Part shown: one piece after another, positions 34,201 to 46,200 of the stretch
Numbering within the stretch: position 1 is the stretch's first letter
Layout: each line of letters starts with the position of its first letter
Source: Acanthaster planci
Taxonomy: Eukaryota > Echinodermata > Asteroidea > Valvatida > Acanthasteridae
DNA: 64,000 nt
Assembly (NCBI RefSeq): GCF_001949145.1
Contig: NW_019091477.1
Span: 508,192-572,191 of the forward strand
Reading direction: 5' to 3'
Translations under genes and position numbers: made by a program
The notes under the pieces: generated by a model
Database searches by the model: none
What the model was told of the DNA's origin: nothing
The model's input: only the letters and a program-made list of their open reading frames with translations

Positions 34201-37200
34201 GTCTGCAATGATAAAGCAGCCAGTTCAAATTGAGTGGCCAACGCAGTTTGGAACTTTCTACATTTGCAAATATCTGCCTTGCCTGGCTGGGGAATTTTCT
34301 TTTTTTTAAATTTTTCTGAGGAATGTATGAAGGTTTTTTATCAATACATTGCTGCAAATACATCACTGCAACCGAAATTTTTCTCCAGGACTCTAGCAGA
34401 AGTTAACTTGATAACTTAGTATTGGTCCAAGTGTGGCACAGATCAGAATGATGAAATTAAAATGCAACTTTTTTAAATGGTTATACTTGTGACAGACTTG
34501 TTCAAGCCGGTTAGCTCATGAGCCAATCGGAAGTGTGTCAGTTTGTTATTAGGCGAGTAAGGGAAGAAGGAGGGGGTGGGGCTATGGGTGTGGAAGGGAG
34601 GGAAAATCATAAACATCATGGAATAAGAGCCACTGAATACTTTTGTGTGCATCTCGAAGCTAAATTTTGATGACAAAAACCAAGCCAGAAGGAGTTTACA
34701 TGTATCGCAGAGGGCTTTGAGAATCTGTTTTTCATCAAAAAGAAGTCAAACCAAGGTCTGTACATCAATGAAAGATGGTAATTTCAATCTGGATTTCATC
34801 TTTTCAGAGTGTCAGGAGACAGAAGAACGATTTGTTTTCAAATTTGAAGCCTTAGACACTCAGGGGCTCTTGACAAACAAAACAAATGCAAAAGTTGACT
34901 TAGATATGTCTTGAAGGTAAAATAAAATGCGAAATATTTGCTGAAAATAAATATCCGCGAACGGGCGAGATGACAGAATGACGTAAACAAGACAGCAGAA
35001 AAGGGTCGACGTTTCTCAAGAAAAAGAGTTTTCACGGCTACTTTCCCCACAGCCCAAATTAATTTACAATCCAAATCACACTGGCTCAATCCAATTCACT
35101 TTTGCTGACAAGCAGGTAAGGATCAAGGAATTGATCAAATGAGATGAAATAATGAATCATACGGCGAAAAAATACAATTACGAGGAGACGTGTACAATTG
35201 TGTGAGAAGATAACGACATGGGAGAAACCACTTGTACATCAGAAGAGCAAATGCAAACAAAAAAATGTGGTGACTTCGAGTGGAAATATAGCATGCCAGA
35301 GGTGACCTCTTCTTTTTGTGTATGGCGGTGCAACCCGGAGAGAGAAAAGACAAAGAGAGAAATGGTGCGAATGATCGGATGAAATGCCAGAAGAAACTTA
35401 CACGGCACGTGAAGAACTGATGGGTCTATTACGGGCGGATATGGAAATCAAACGGATGGACACACAAAGCAATGAAATGTTAAATCATGAAGCACTCATC
35501 ATGCATGATCAGAACCACTCCCTGTATTCCATGTTTTTTTTGTGTGGGGGGGTTCGATTTTCAATAATGGTCTGTCAGAATCTTCAAAATCAGTGTTAAT
35601 GAGCTCAGACGTTACAAAATATTTGGGCACCAAACAATGCTACAAAGGGTGAATTTCTTGACAGAAAATTAATACGCAATTAAGCATTTAGTCATGATGG
35701 AAAATTTGTTGTAGATGGAGCAAAAGCGAAATTCCTGCAAAAAAGGCAAAGCTCTCATGTGGTAAATGAATGTGCTAATCAAACATACACGACCTTTGCT
35801 TTGACTAAAATCGACACAAAGTGAAATCAAAACTGTCATACCTGTAATTCGTTTCACAAACTTTTCATATTTCTCAAGTTAACTGGTACCCACACACATC
35901 AAAATAAATTTTTCAAGGAATACCAATATAATCTGATTACATAAATGGCTTAAAACAATGCAAAAGTGTCCAAGAAAAACTAAGAGAAAGAATTAAACCA
36001 TGAAAAAAAAAAAAAAAAACGAGCAAAAAAAATCTACCACAGCGGAAAACACTCACTCATGCTAAGACCAGCAACAACAAATTTGATGAGCTGGCTGAAG
36101 TGGGAATGGGCAGGGTTGGACTCCTTGGGCCCCTCCTTCGGACTGGGTGGAGGGGTGGGCGGAGAACCGTTTGGGGCAGCTGAGCCAATAGCATGCCACG
36201 ACACCACACCACCAGCACCCACGTACAATAGAATGGTGGGCAGACAACCACATGACGATGGAATATGGTGAAGAAGGGAAACACATCCAGAGGTACAGGG
36301 GAAGAAACAAGAGAAAAATACAAAGCAAACAATAGATCACGGTGGAACTAACCAGACCGTTGGTTGGCAAATAGGATTTTCTCATCCAAAAATTATGCCT
36401 GTCAAAAGAGGCATCATGAATTCTGGCGACAATTCCATGGCGTGCATGTACATTTCACATATGCTGATGAGAAACCAAATTTCCTCCTCATCAAATAACT
36501 TCACTTTTTTTGCAAATGGGATCATAACATTGCTAAAAATTGTTTGCGTTTTGAACAGTAACATTCTGTTATTGTTAAATAGTTAATTTTGTCATGAGTT
36601 ATTTTAGCCATTTTAGCAATCAACTACAAAGAAATCACTTGTACATGTAGTTCCGTTAATGTGCTGGTGAAATCACTGCAGAGTCAGGAAACATTTTCAA
36701 AGGTCTTGAGAGCAAAAATCTTGGACATTTGCCAACCGACTTGGCGCATCAGCACTAAAACATGGTGCATGCACGCAAGGCCAAACCAAGTCCAACCTTG
36801 TTCCCAGAGGCTGGGGGGGGGCCATTCAGAAGTCACACTGATAACATAACTGACAGAGTCTTTAGACACACCCCTTTTGTTTAACATGAATACTGCATCG
36901 TGTCTCATTTAACCCCTTCATACCGGGAACCATCCACAGCCGAGGTTTTCTGTGAGGATTAGTGCATACCGCACATACATTCTATTCATTGAAATATCTG
37001 CGCCTTCAGACCTGGGCACTGCAGGGGAGGAGTTGGCAACACTCCTCCTGCATGTCGCACAAATATTTTTTTCAAAGATTCAACCAATTGCTGGGTCGTA
37101 AAATAGACTGGTACCAACTTCATTCCATCACGGTCATCAATCACGTATCCTTTTCAGGCGTGCAACTTGGATTTTGACGAAAACAAGGAAATTCCACTCT

Positions 37201-40200
37201 CTGCAAGACTTTGAGTGTGAACGAAAAATGAGGAAATCAGCCGATCCCAAGGAAAACTTGCACGCCTGCCTTTTGTAGGCCCCAAGACTTGAAACTGCGG
37301 ACACAGCAATGGGACTTTCCATGTCTTGTAACCATTAAAACAGCCTATGGGAACAACTTTTCAATTCATTCCAACAAAAACCTGACACAGTCACTTTAAT
37401 CAGTCCAGGGAAAACTAAAAGGGGAAACTACAACGGTTAGACACAAACGGAAAAGAAAGAAATCCAGTTACGTGTACCATGACCAGATACGTGCTGAATG
37501 TTTGCCTCATAAGCAAGCGTGCGGTTAGTAACAGAGCTGTGTACGAGGGTGCAGTGTCAGAAAAAGTTATAGGTAAACTTCTACTGTAAGTGGGTAAATG
37601 GTCACTATGCAATTCTGGACTGCGATCTGTAGACCGAGTCACGTAACTGAATGGCTCAGTGTCCCCGCATTGGGTAAACTCGCTGAGCGTATATGAATCA
37701 GTGAAACAGGGTCCAAACCTGTGCCGTGACAGCCTGCCATAATGACTGAATCTGGTAAGCAGTTTACTGTCCCTGCTTAGCCTGAATGGGCCACCTTGCA
37801 AACGCTGGTGCAATGTGAGTGCATTACCAGTTTGGTCTGTGAGTCAGTGTAATTTTCACCACACACATAACAAACCGTATGAACTGATGACAAACCACTT
37901 CGGCCAATCAAACTGTGTTTTGTTAAACGGTAGACAGGCTCACATTTGGTACCCTACGTGAATGTGACCTGATCAAGCAAAAAGGAGTTTGAAGGGAAGG
38001 TTTTGTTCTCGGGTTTGTATCTAAAACAAGATATTGGAATGTTCTTTCAGGTGAATTGCAAGTCCGGATCTTGTGAGTAGAGCTAGGGCTAGGTCTTTTC
38101 ATGGTTGCAAATACATGGGCACATGCAGAAAACAGACCTAGCCATAGCTCCTGAGGTTCATTTCTGACTAGGATTTAGTATGAAATCCTGACAACAAATT
38201 GACACCTGTATAAGATTGATTGGAAAGCCTGCTTTCATAGCTTGGAGGACTTGTGACCTGAGTTGTTAGGTCGAGTCAACTGACTTCAATCAACCACGCA
38301 TTAGTTTGCCGAGTGTGGTGCACAGACAACAGTGCATTGCATCAAAGGAGCACCCGTCCATTTATGTTTGCAGGGATGAACCTTTTTTCAGTGAGGGAAC
38401 ACAGGGGCAGGTTAGTTCTGTATGCAGAGACAGAAAAGGCAGTAACAACTGAGGATGAAGATATCAACTTTTCTTCCATTTCTGAGGAGGTGGCAGCATT
38501 TTGGAGAAGTCGGTGAGTGCAATATTTGATCTCATATACTGAAATCTGTTTTTGTTTTCACTCCGTTTTAAAAAACTATTTTGCACAATTTGCACTTGAT
38601 AAGCTTTCATCAGTTGTTCCTCCCTTTTGGTACAAAATGCCTGTTGCCATGGCAATAAATTGACAGCAATTCTAAGTTTTTTTGCCTTTGGTTAAGTTGT
38701 CTGCGGCACGTGCATCTACAACAGCAAGAGTAAACTAGTGTTAAAGCAGCTAACAGATTATGAAAAAGGCATCCATTTTAGTCACGCTCCATTCAAAAAA
38801 GTGAGTGGATTATTCATCTAATAATCTGAATATGCATTATCCAAAATGCACCCTTGAGAATACCATACCATACTCATGGATGCCTATTCCATACAGCATG
38901 CCAAAATAAAACCCGCCCACATTGCCTTCTGGGGAATGCGTGGGTGGAGCAAGGTTAAGAAGCACAGCCAATCAGGAGGCAGGCTAGGTGGAAGGTACCA
39001 TTCCTGGCAAAGGTGGACTCCTACAACAGCCAATCAGAGAACTTATTAATATACTGAGCTCTAAAGGGATAATCCAAGGAAAAAGGGGGGGGGGAGATTT
39101 CATTGGGAGACAGTAATGGGTCTTTCTATCTTTCAATCTTCGGGGTTTAAGATTTGTTTCATGCCTCATTCACTGGGGAAGTAATGTTGGAAAAACAGAC
39201 AGGAAACTGAAAATAAGTGAGACTATTCAGTAAATCCAGGGATTTCTGTGAAGTCCCATTACACAAGTTTTTCATGGGCTGGCTCGGGAACCATGGTTAT
39301 AGATCGTCATGCCAACCCTTTCCAACAGGGTGGCCACATTGGTGACACACTCAGAGTCCAATGTTCTACCTCTTTGGGACCATCTTGTGCCCTCTATAAG
39401 CTGGCTACGTTTTGCTCGCTTATCCTACTCTTGGTTCTGAAAAGTCATTTTGAAGGACAGCAAGGTGACCCTAATCCTAGGTCTCTAACCAGGAACGTAC
39501 ATCCGGGGGGGGGGGTTATATATCCCCAACTTTTGAGGACCTGGGGAGATGGGCTATTGACTCAACCCCCGCTTTTCGTGGTGAGAAAAAAAAAGCTACT
39601 TTTGGTTTTGGTTTTTTTTTCAAACTTACCAATGACCAAAAATGTATTCAACAGTATTGAAAAATAAAGGAGAAAAAGTAAGCTTCAAACAGCACCGCAC
39701 TGCTGTAATAGAGGTGTAAGTATGCATAAGATATACATCTGCGTGTATCATGAACAGCTCCCTCTAGTGTCACAAAGTGTCCTGCAATCCCCCTACTTTT
39801 AAATTTTTCTTGGCCGCAATGTGTTTCAAAACATCCCCCCTTCAACCAACACTCTGTGCCCGGCAGAGATTTACGCCACTGCCCCTATCTGAGGATCCGC
39901 AAGGAGGATTTGGCGGCTTTTGTAGGACTGAGAGGGGTACAACCCAACCACTGTTACTGAGGCTTGATATTCCTTGCAAACCTAAGTGTTAGGGAAGGTG
40001 TTCCGTGGAGTTCAAGCACGGCGATGGGTTTTGAAGGGATCGGAAGGCTCCTGGCAATGGAAATGCAGTAAAGACAAACATCCCAAAGGTAAGATCTCCC
40101 CACAGCTGGCAAACCCATGAAGTAGTACATGTAGCTGTTTCCATGCAAACTCCTGTGGGTTTACAAGTTTGGTTTGTCATTGAAGTCTGACCTAACTCTT

Positions 40201-43200
40201 CAAAGTGCATTCAGCTTGAATAATATGCCAGCTTATCATTTTGAGGAAGCCAGGTATGGGGGCAGAGCTTTTTTTTTCACTTGTATTCAAACATTCTGTT
40301 AAATTAGTAAGTTAAAGCAGAAAAAAATCTATTCTTTAACCCTGTAAAAATCATATCAAAATCCTAGGATTTGGGACAGTCAGGGTTAATGTTTTACCTG
40401 CAGTTTCAGATCTTCATTGAGTTTTGCTTGGGTGCTTAACTTCTGGTGCTGCGTGATGCTTTTAGCACAACTCTAACCCAGCTTGGTTATTGTAATGTCA
40501 GAGATGTAGTCATTGTGGAACACTGTGTAAGGTGCTGGAGTATGTGCTTAGTGCATGCACGAATGAGGGCGCTTTGATACCCTCACGTGTACTTCCCTTT
40601 GGGTCAACAACCAACATACATTTTACCTGAAGACAGGTAGAATGTTCCCTGATCTCCATTGCTATTCCAACCCGAGTAATGATGGACATGGGAGCCAGAC
40701 TGTTGGCCAAAGATTTCTATTCTTCACTGGCAAGGGGGGAGGGGGGGCCTTGAGCAAGGCCATAGACTAATCTAAACGTTTGCCACTATGCATCAGAAAT
40801 CAGTGACAGATGAATTGGACTCGCTACTGTACAAATACACTGTTTCTTTTTCTGTCCAAAACAGCTATGAGAGATATATAGTCTGTCGCGAGCAGATGTG
40901 GCCATCGCCCCAGCATCCATCTTTTGTTTCAGTCGCAGGAAACGGTCGAAAATATTTCTAATCCCCCTGGATAGGATGCCAGTCCATCTCAGTTTAGTCC
41001 CCAGCTATCAATTTAAGCTCCTGGGTGGAGAGAGGCAAGAGGGGTGGAGTGGCTAGCCCGAGTGGCTCACGAGTGGCGACACCCCAACCACTAGGCCTTG
41101 CTCCCTCCCTCAACTGACACACGGCTTCGGCCGTGACCAGTGTTCTTGCGTAGCATAAAGCACAGTTAGCCACAATTAAGTAAATTTGACAGGGCGTCAT
41201 GGGCTCAGATTGGTTTTCAGAGAACTGTATATGCAAACTCAGGGTTCCTGAACCTAAAAGGACAATTCAACTCCATGACTTTTTCCATGACCAAATTATG
41301 AAATTCCACGACCAAATAATGCAATTTCTTGGACTAGGTGGCCTTTCAGGTTGCAAATACAATCACAGATTTTATGCACTTATTTCTGATCACAGAAATC
41401 GCACAGTGCTTTATGACTTCCATGACAAAATTCCTTGACTTTTCCACGACTTTAGTCATTTTTACAAAATTCCATGGCTTCTCAGGCCTGAAAAAGCAAA
41501 GACAAATTTTCATGACTTTTCCAGGTTGCAGGAACCCTGAAACTGTAATCAACTGGCCTGGACTGCAACTCTCCATCCCTTTGGCACTCAAGCTGAGTGT
41601 CAGCCGAGTATCACCAACAATCACCTCAAAACGAATGCTGCAGTACCCCCTGATAACGGAGCACCTGTTCTGCACTTAATAATCATGCAACCTGTACTTG
41701 AAAACAACTCAAGCACGTCTCGCTAGTACTCAAGTCCAAGCTGAGACTTGAGAAATGTCTGGTGCTCATTCTCATCACAAAGCGCTCGACTACAAAGCTA
41801 CTGGGTTAATTTTGGCAGGGACTGCAGTGAACACAGGTGAGGCTAATCTGGCACTTGAGGCATGACCGTCTGCCTCTCTGCACAGACACCAAAACCTCAC
41901 TGCCTTCGGGTCTGAGGACACAAATTGCTGACACACACTAATGGTGCGAATGCTAACCTCCAGGTGTTCATTCCTCCAACACAGCGACACAGGAGTAAAT
42001 GCTAGAGACAATAAAGCGTGCACATTGCTACTCTAGCACCAGGTCAGTAGAGCAAAATAATACCCCAATCTCTAAGACGAAGCGACAAATAAAGGAAAAA
42101 AGAAAAACTGCTTTGCTCCATTCTTTGTTATTCCATTTCTACAGGTAACAAAACACAAGAGGTGCGATGTAGAACAAAGGACTCAGAATGCACTGCGACA
42201 GCATTTGGGGACTCGTCTACGCATCAAAAAGAATCTGGTGTCTAAACACTTAAGCAACGAAAAGATCCACAAAACGTTGACGTTTTGGTTACTTTTTAAC
42301 TACGCTTTCATCCCCTGAAATGTGAGAGGGCTAGAAAGGAGGTAGCTGAAATGTCAGCCCCATTGTTACTCTTTTCGGTTCTGCATTGTAATGTAATGTA
42401 TTTTTTTTTCTGTTTCTTTGTTAGGAACAATGACCGATGATAATCACATGACATGTTCCTGATGTGAACATCTCAGTACAAAAAGTACAAACTGGGTTCA
42501 GAGTAGCTTGGAAAATATGCTCATTGTGATCTTTAAACAAGAAAACTTCCAGCCGCTCTCAAGCACTTAAGAGTTCTGACTTATCTCCCAAAACGATGCA
42601 GCCAGCATCTGAACAACTCTAAAACACGGAAAATACTGAAAAAGAAACTCCTTTCAGCTCCAGCGTTCTAGCCACTCTAAAGTGTCTACTACATTTTCAA
42701 TGGACTTCTCCAAATAAAAATACGAGGGGATTGAGTGCAGCCACGGACAAAAAAGAATATTTGAAACTGAAAAAAAAAAAAACCAACAACTGGCACGAGA
42801 GGAGTCCACCCAAAGAGCCGGGAAAGAAGAGAGCCCAGTACCTTCCCCCGGCCCGCAGTTGCCAGAGTCCGAGCAGACCGACTGCGCCTTGCAGGAGATG
42901 AGCTTGCGAGAGCCCTGCGACTTACTGCGCTTGAGCTGGGCTGGGTCGTGGTTGTTGCGGCCTTGCTTGCGGGTGCTGTTGGAGCTGGTGGGGCTAACGC
43001 AGACACCGTTCTGCTGCAGAGAGGGGAGATGTAGGGGGTTAGAGGAGGGGATAAGAGATGGAAGTGGGGAGGGAAATGTAAAGAAAAGGGGACAAAGAAC
43101 AGAGTAAAGGGGTGCAAGGGAGGAGGGGTGTTTAAAAGATGAAAGTTGAGGACAAGGAGGGTGAAAACAAAATTGTGAAAAATAAATAAAGCACGGGTTT

Positions 43201-46200
43201 GTCAATAATCTTTAGGAAAGAGCAAAGTTGATGCGACACCATGGCAAAAACTGGCACTTTCTGGTTCAAGACAACTATATTTGAACATTCCCCATGAGTC
43301 TTACAGTGAAAGATTTCTTGCCCCAAAAGTTGCTCTTTTGTTCCCTGAACTGAGCTACCCAGTCCCGAGGATGCCGGAACTCCCCGAATTTTTGCAGTGT
43401 GTCTGCATGGAGCCTACCTGTTCCGTGCTGCTACCCGTGGGCGACTTGCACCTCTCGGGGTCTGCCATGTACTGCTCCACAATGTCGCCCAGCCCCTGGG
43501 GCTTGGTCTTCTTGGGGGAGCGGGGGGTGCGCGTGTAAGGGTCAGCCGAGCCGTACAGGTCCGGGGTGCCCATGTTCAGGAGGCAGGTCTTCTGGAGGAA
43601 GTCGACGATGACCAGGCCCGTCGTGGTGCCAAACGCGAGGCTGCAAGTCATCGGCAGGAGATGGAAAGGGGATTTTTTTAAAAGGGTCATCCACAAAGAG
43701 AACCAACCAGCTGGAGAGCAGAAAAGGCAGCCAATCATCCAACCCATTAATTACTCGGCAGTGCATGACCAATCTTGACATCTGTACAGCCAACACTGTG
43801 CACCAATCCATCCCTGCCTGACCTACCGCCCACTGTGCCATATCTAACCAGCAACTTCGCCATCCGTCCAAATTATACGTACACACACACCCAGCTCTGT
43901 GGAGCTACTAAGGAACTGACCAGCAGCAATCTCAGCCTCTCTGCTATCCTAGACTACACATGCAAGCAAAATACTTACTCTGTGACTGCCGGTCACCAGT
44001 GCCCCAAAGTATCTCGCTAGCCAGTAAAACCCCAGCAAGCCTGCAAGCCTACCAACTTTCATGCCAGCCCGCCACCCAATCAGTGACCCATCCAGGAAGC
44101 AGCAAAGCCACCCATACACAAACCCAGCCACCCATCAATTAACTCGGCCACCCATCCACAAGCAACCAACTACCCATTAAGTAATCAATCCACCCACCCA
44201 CTGGGCAGCCCATCCACCCATCCACAAACAAAAAACTACCCATCAGGCAATCAATCCACCCACCCACTGGGCAGCCCATCCACCCATCCACAAACAACAA
44301 ACTACCCATCAGGCAATCAATCCACCCACCCACTGGGCAGCCCATCCACCCATCCACAAACAACAAACTACCCATCAGGCAAACAATCCACCCACCCACC
44401 GGGCAGCCCATCCACAAGCAACAAACTACCCATCAGGCAATCAATCCACAGATCCACTGGGTAACCCAGCCAACCATCCACCAAGCAACCCTGCCATCCA
44501 CCCAGTCAGCCACATCACTTACAGGCCATAGCAAGAGTTGATCTCCACTGTAGTAATAGTAGATGGTGCCTCTCCATCCACCCAGACCAGCTGACAGCAA
44601 AGATCTGGCTGGAAACCAGCGGCTCGCTTGTGAGGTCCTCCTTTGACCTAAACAAGGATTGGAAACCCCAAATCAATTTCACTATGTGTCATTTTACATA
44701 TTTCATGGAATTGTGTTCATTTCAATATGAGTTTATTGACAGTAAATCACAGTGCAATTCAGCTCATGACGTAAAATGACAGAAATAGGCCGACTTCCAT
44801 AAATGAATCATAAGATTCATTTCAAGTCAACAACATTTGAACAAAATTGTGTGTTTTGTGAACACTACTTGTTCACTTATGATAATGCAGAAAACTTTTT
44901 AGCACATTTATTTTGACAAGTTTGATGATAATCTTGTAAATAAACTTGGCTTGTAGCTGTAATAAGCTTAAATGTAGTGGACTGTGTCAATTGATCGAAA
45001 CTGTTTGCCGTTGTAAAACATGTTTTTTAATCTGTGCCTTTTCTTCCGATTCTGTGCTCCCCACCTTTAGCTAAGCCTACCTTCAAGTTCGGCACGTTGT
45101 CCCGGATTCCCTCCCCGGAACTGGTGCTGGTGGCCTGGGCACCGGTGCCCCCTGACCCACCGCCCCCCGCCGCTGCCGTGGCTCCACCCGATGCCCCCGC
45201 AGCCTGGCTGGTTGGAGCCGCCTGCTGGCTGCTGACTGCGCTGGCGATGGAACTTGCGCTGATAGTGCTGGTGTTGCGCTTGAGTGGGGTGGGCGGGGGA
45301 GGGGGTGGGGTCTCAGCCTCGGGGGTGTCTGGTTCTTCGGGCTCGTAGACGATGGCAATTTCCAGGACCTATAAGCATTGTAAATGCAGAGAAAAACTTT
45401 CAATGCCCTGTGGTTACGCTAGTCGCAGGGACGAGACTGAGAAGTAACCTCAATTAATATTCCATTATACAGGTCTTACATTGGGCTTGCAGTCAAGTAC
45501 TACACATGAAGTACTACACATTAAGTACTACACATTAAGTACTACGCATAAAGTACTCCACACAAAGTACTTCACACGTATTAACAACTGCTTCTTAAGT
45601 ACTCACTTATTTTTACAAGTGTCTCTGTCTCAAATAGTTTTTTCTCATATCAGCAAACTATCACTGGCTTCAATTTCAAGAGAAACTAGGATTACTCACA
45701 GACCACTTTCACAGAGCTGCCAAGCTCGGAAAATTGTAAAGTGCAGAAAATTTTTGCTTGGCAAAACCTGGTTGCCAGCCAGGAAGCCTTGGTGTGCATA
45801 TTGGTAGTGACTGGTGCACGGCTGATTTTAGCACAGTAACATTTTTTCACCCAAGGAACTTTACAGAATTGGGTTCACGCCTCTTTGACTTTGCACAGCT
45901 CACGAGCGGCTCACCGTCAACTCAGTGGTGACCTCCAGCCTGCTGAACCGGTACAGTATGACATGGCCGCTGGCCCCGGCCACAGCTAGCAGCCGGCTCT
46001 CCTGGCACAGCTTGACCATCTGGATAGCAAAGGGCTCCTCATCGCCGTCCAGGCTCCTTGCCTGTTTCTGCTTCTCGAAGACCTTAGCCGTCTTGAGCTT
46101 GTAGAGAACTTGGAGCATGACTACCCAGAGAAAAGGAGAGACAAATCATGTGAGATGTCATTCGGAAATTCCACTTCCTTAGGAGGTTCAACTTTGACGT

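Larger units (their letters stand above)
36180..42841. other. Largest tomosyn intron inside the window, 6.7 kb
   Basis: No exon recognised; a small cassette exon of the variable linker could be hidden here. It holds CCAAT boxes at 38968-38972 and 39030-39034, a G-run element-like segment from about 39500 to 39900, a degenerate repeat at 40966-41110, and the MITE at 41240-41539. Confidence 0.5.

Noticed and set aside
37415-37813. Minus-strand frame of 132 codons containing FTDSYTLSEFTQ, considered as the missing tomosyn linker exon
   Set aside because: Only a short loose match to the expected segment, no fitting splice sites or phase, and exon 36057-36179 already occupies that position in frame.
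38313-38516. Plus-strand frame ending in a good donor (CGGTGAGT)
   Set aside because: No acceptor-bounded partner exon and no family similarity; a lone donor match is expected by chance in 64 kb.
44139-44417. Repetitive protein with GGWI/LFVDGWMGC units
   Set aside because: The 66-bp period is a multiple of three, so a frame stays open by arithmetic. The region is intronic.
44171-44488. CRISPR-like array
   Set aside because: Whole 66-bp units repeat head to tail with no unique spacers, in an intron of an animal gene. It is a minisatellite.
45034-45348. Plus-strand Ala/Pro-rich frame
   Set aside because: Antisense shadow of the GC-rich tomosyn exon 45081-45368.
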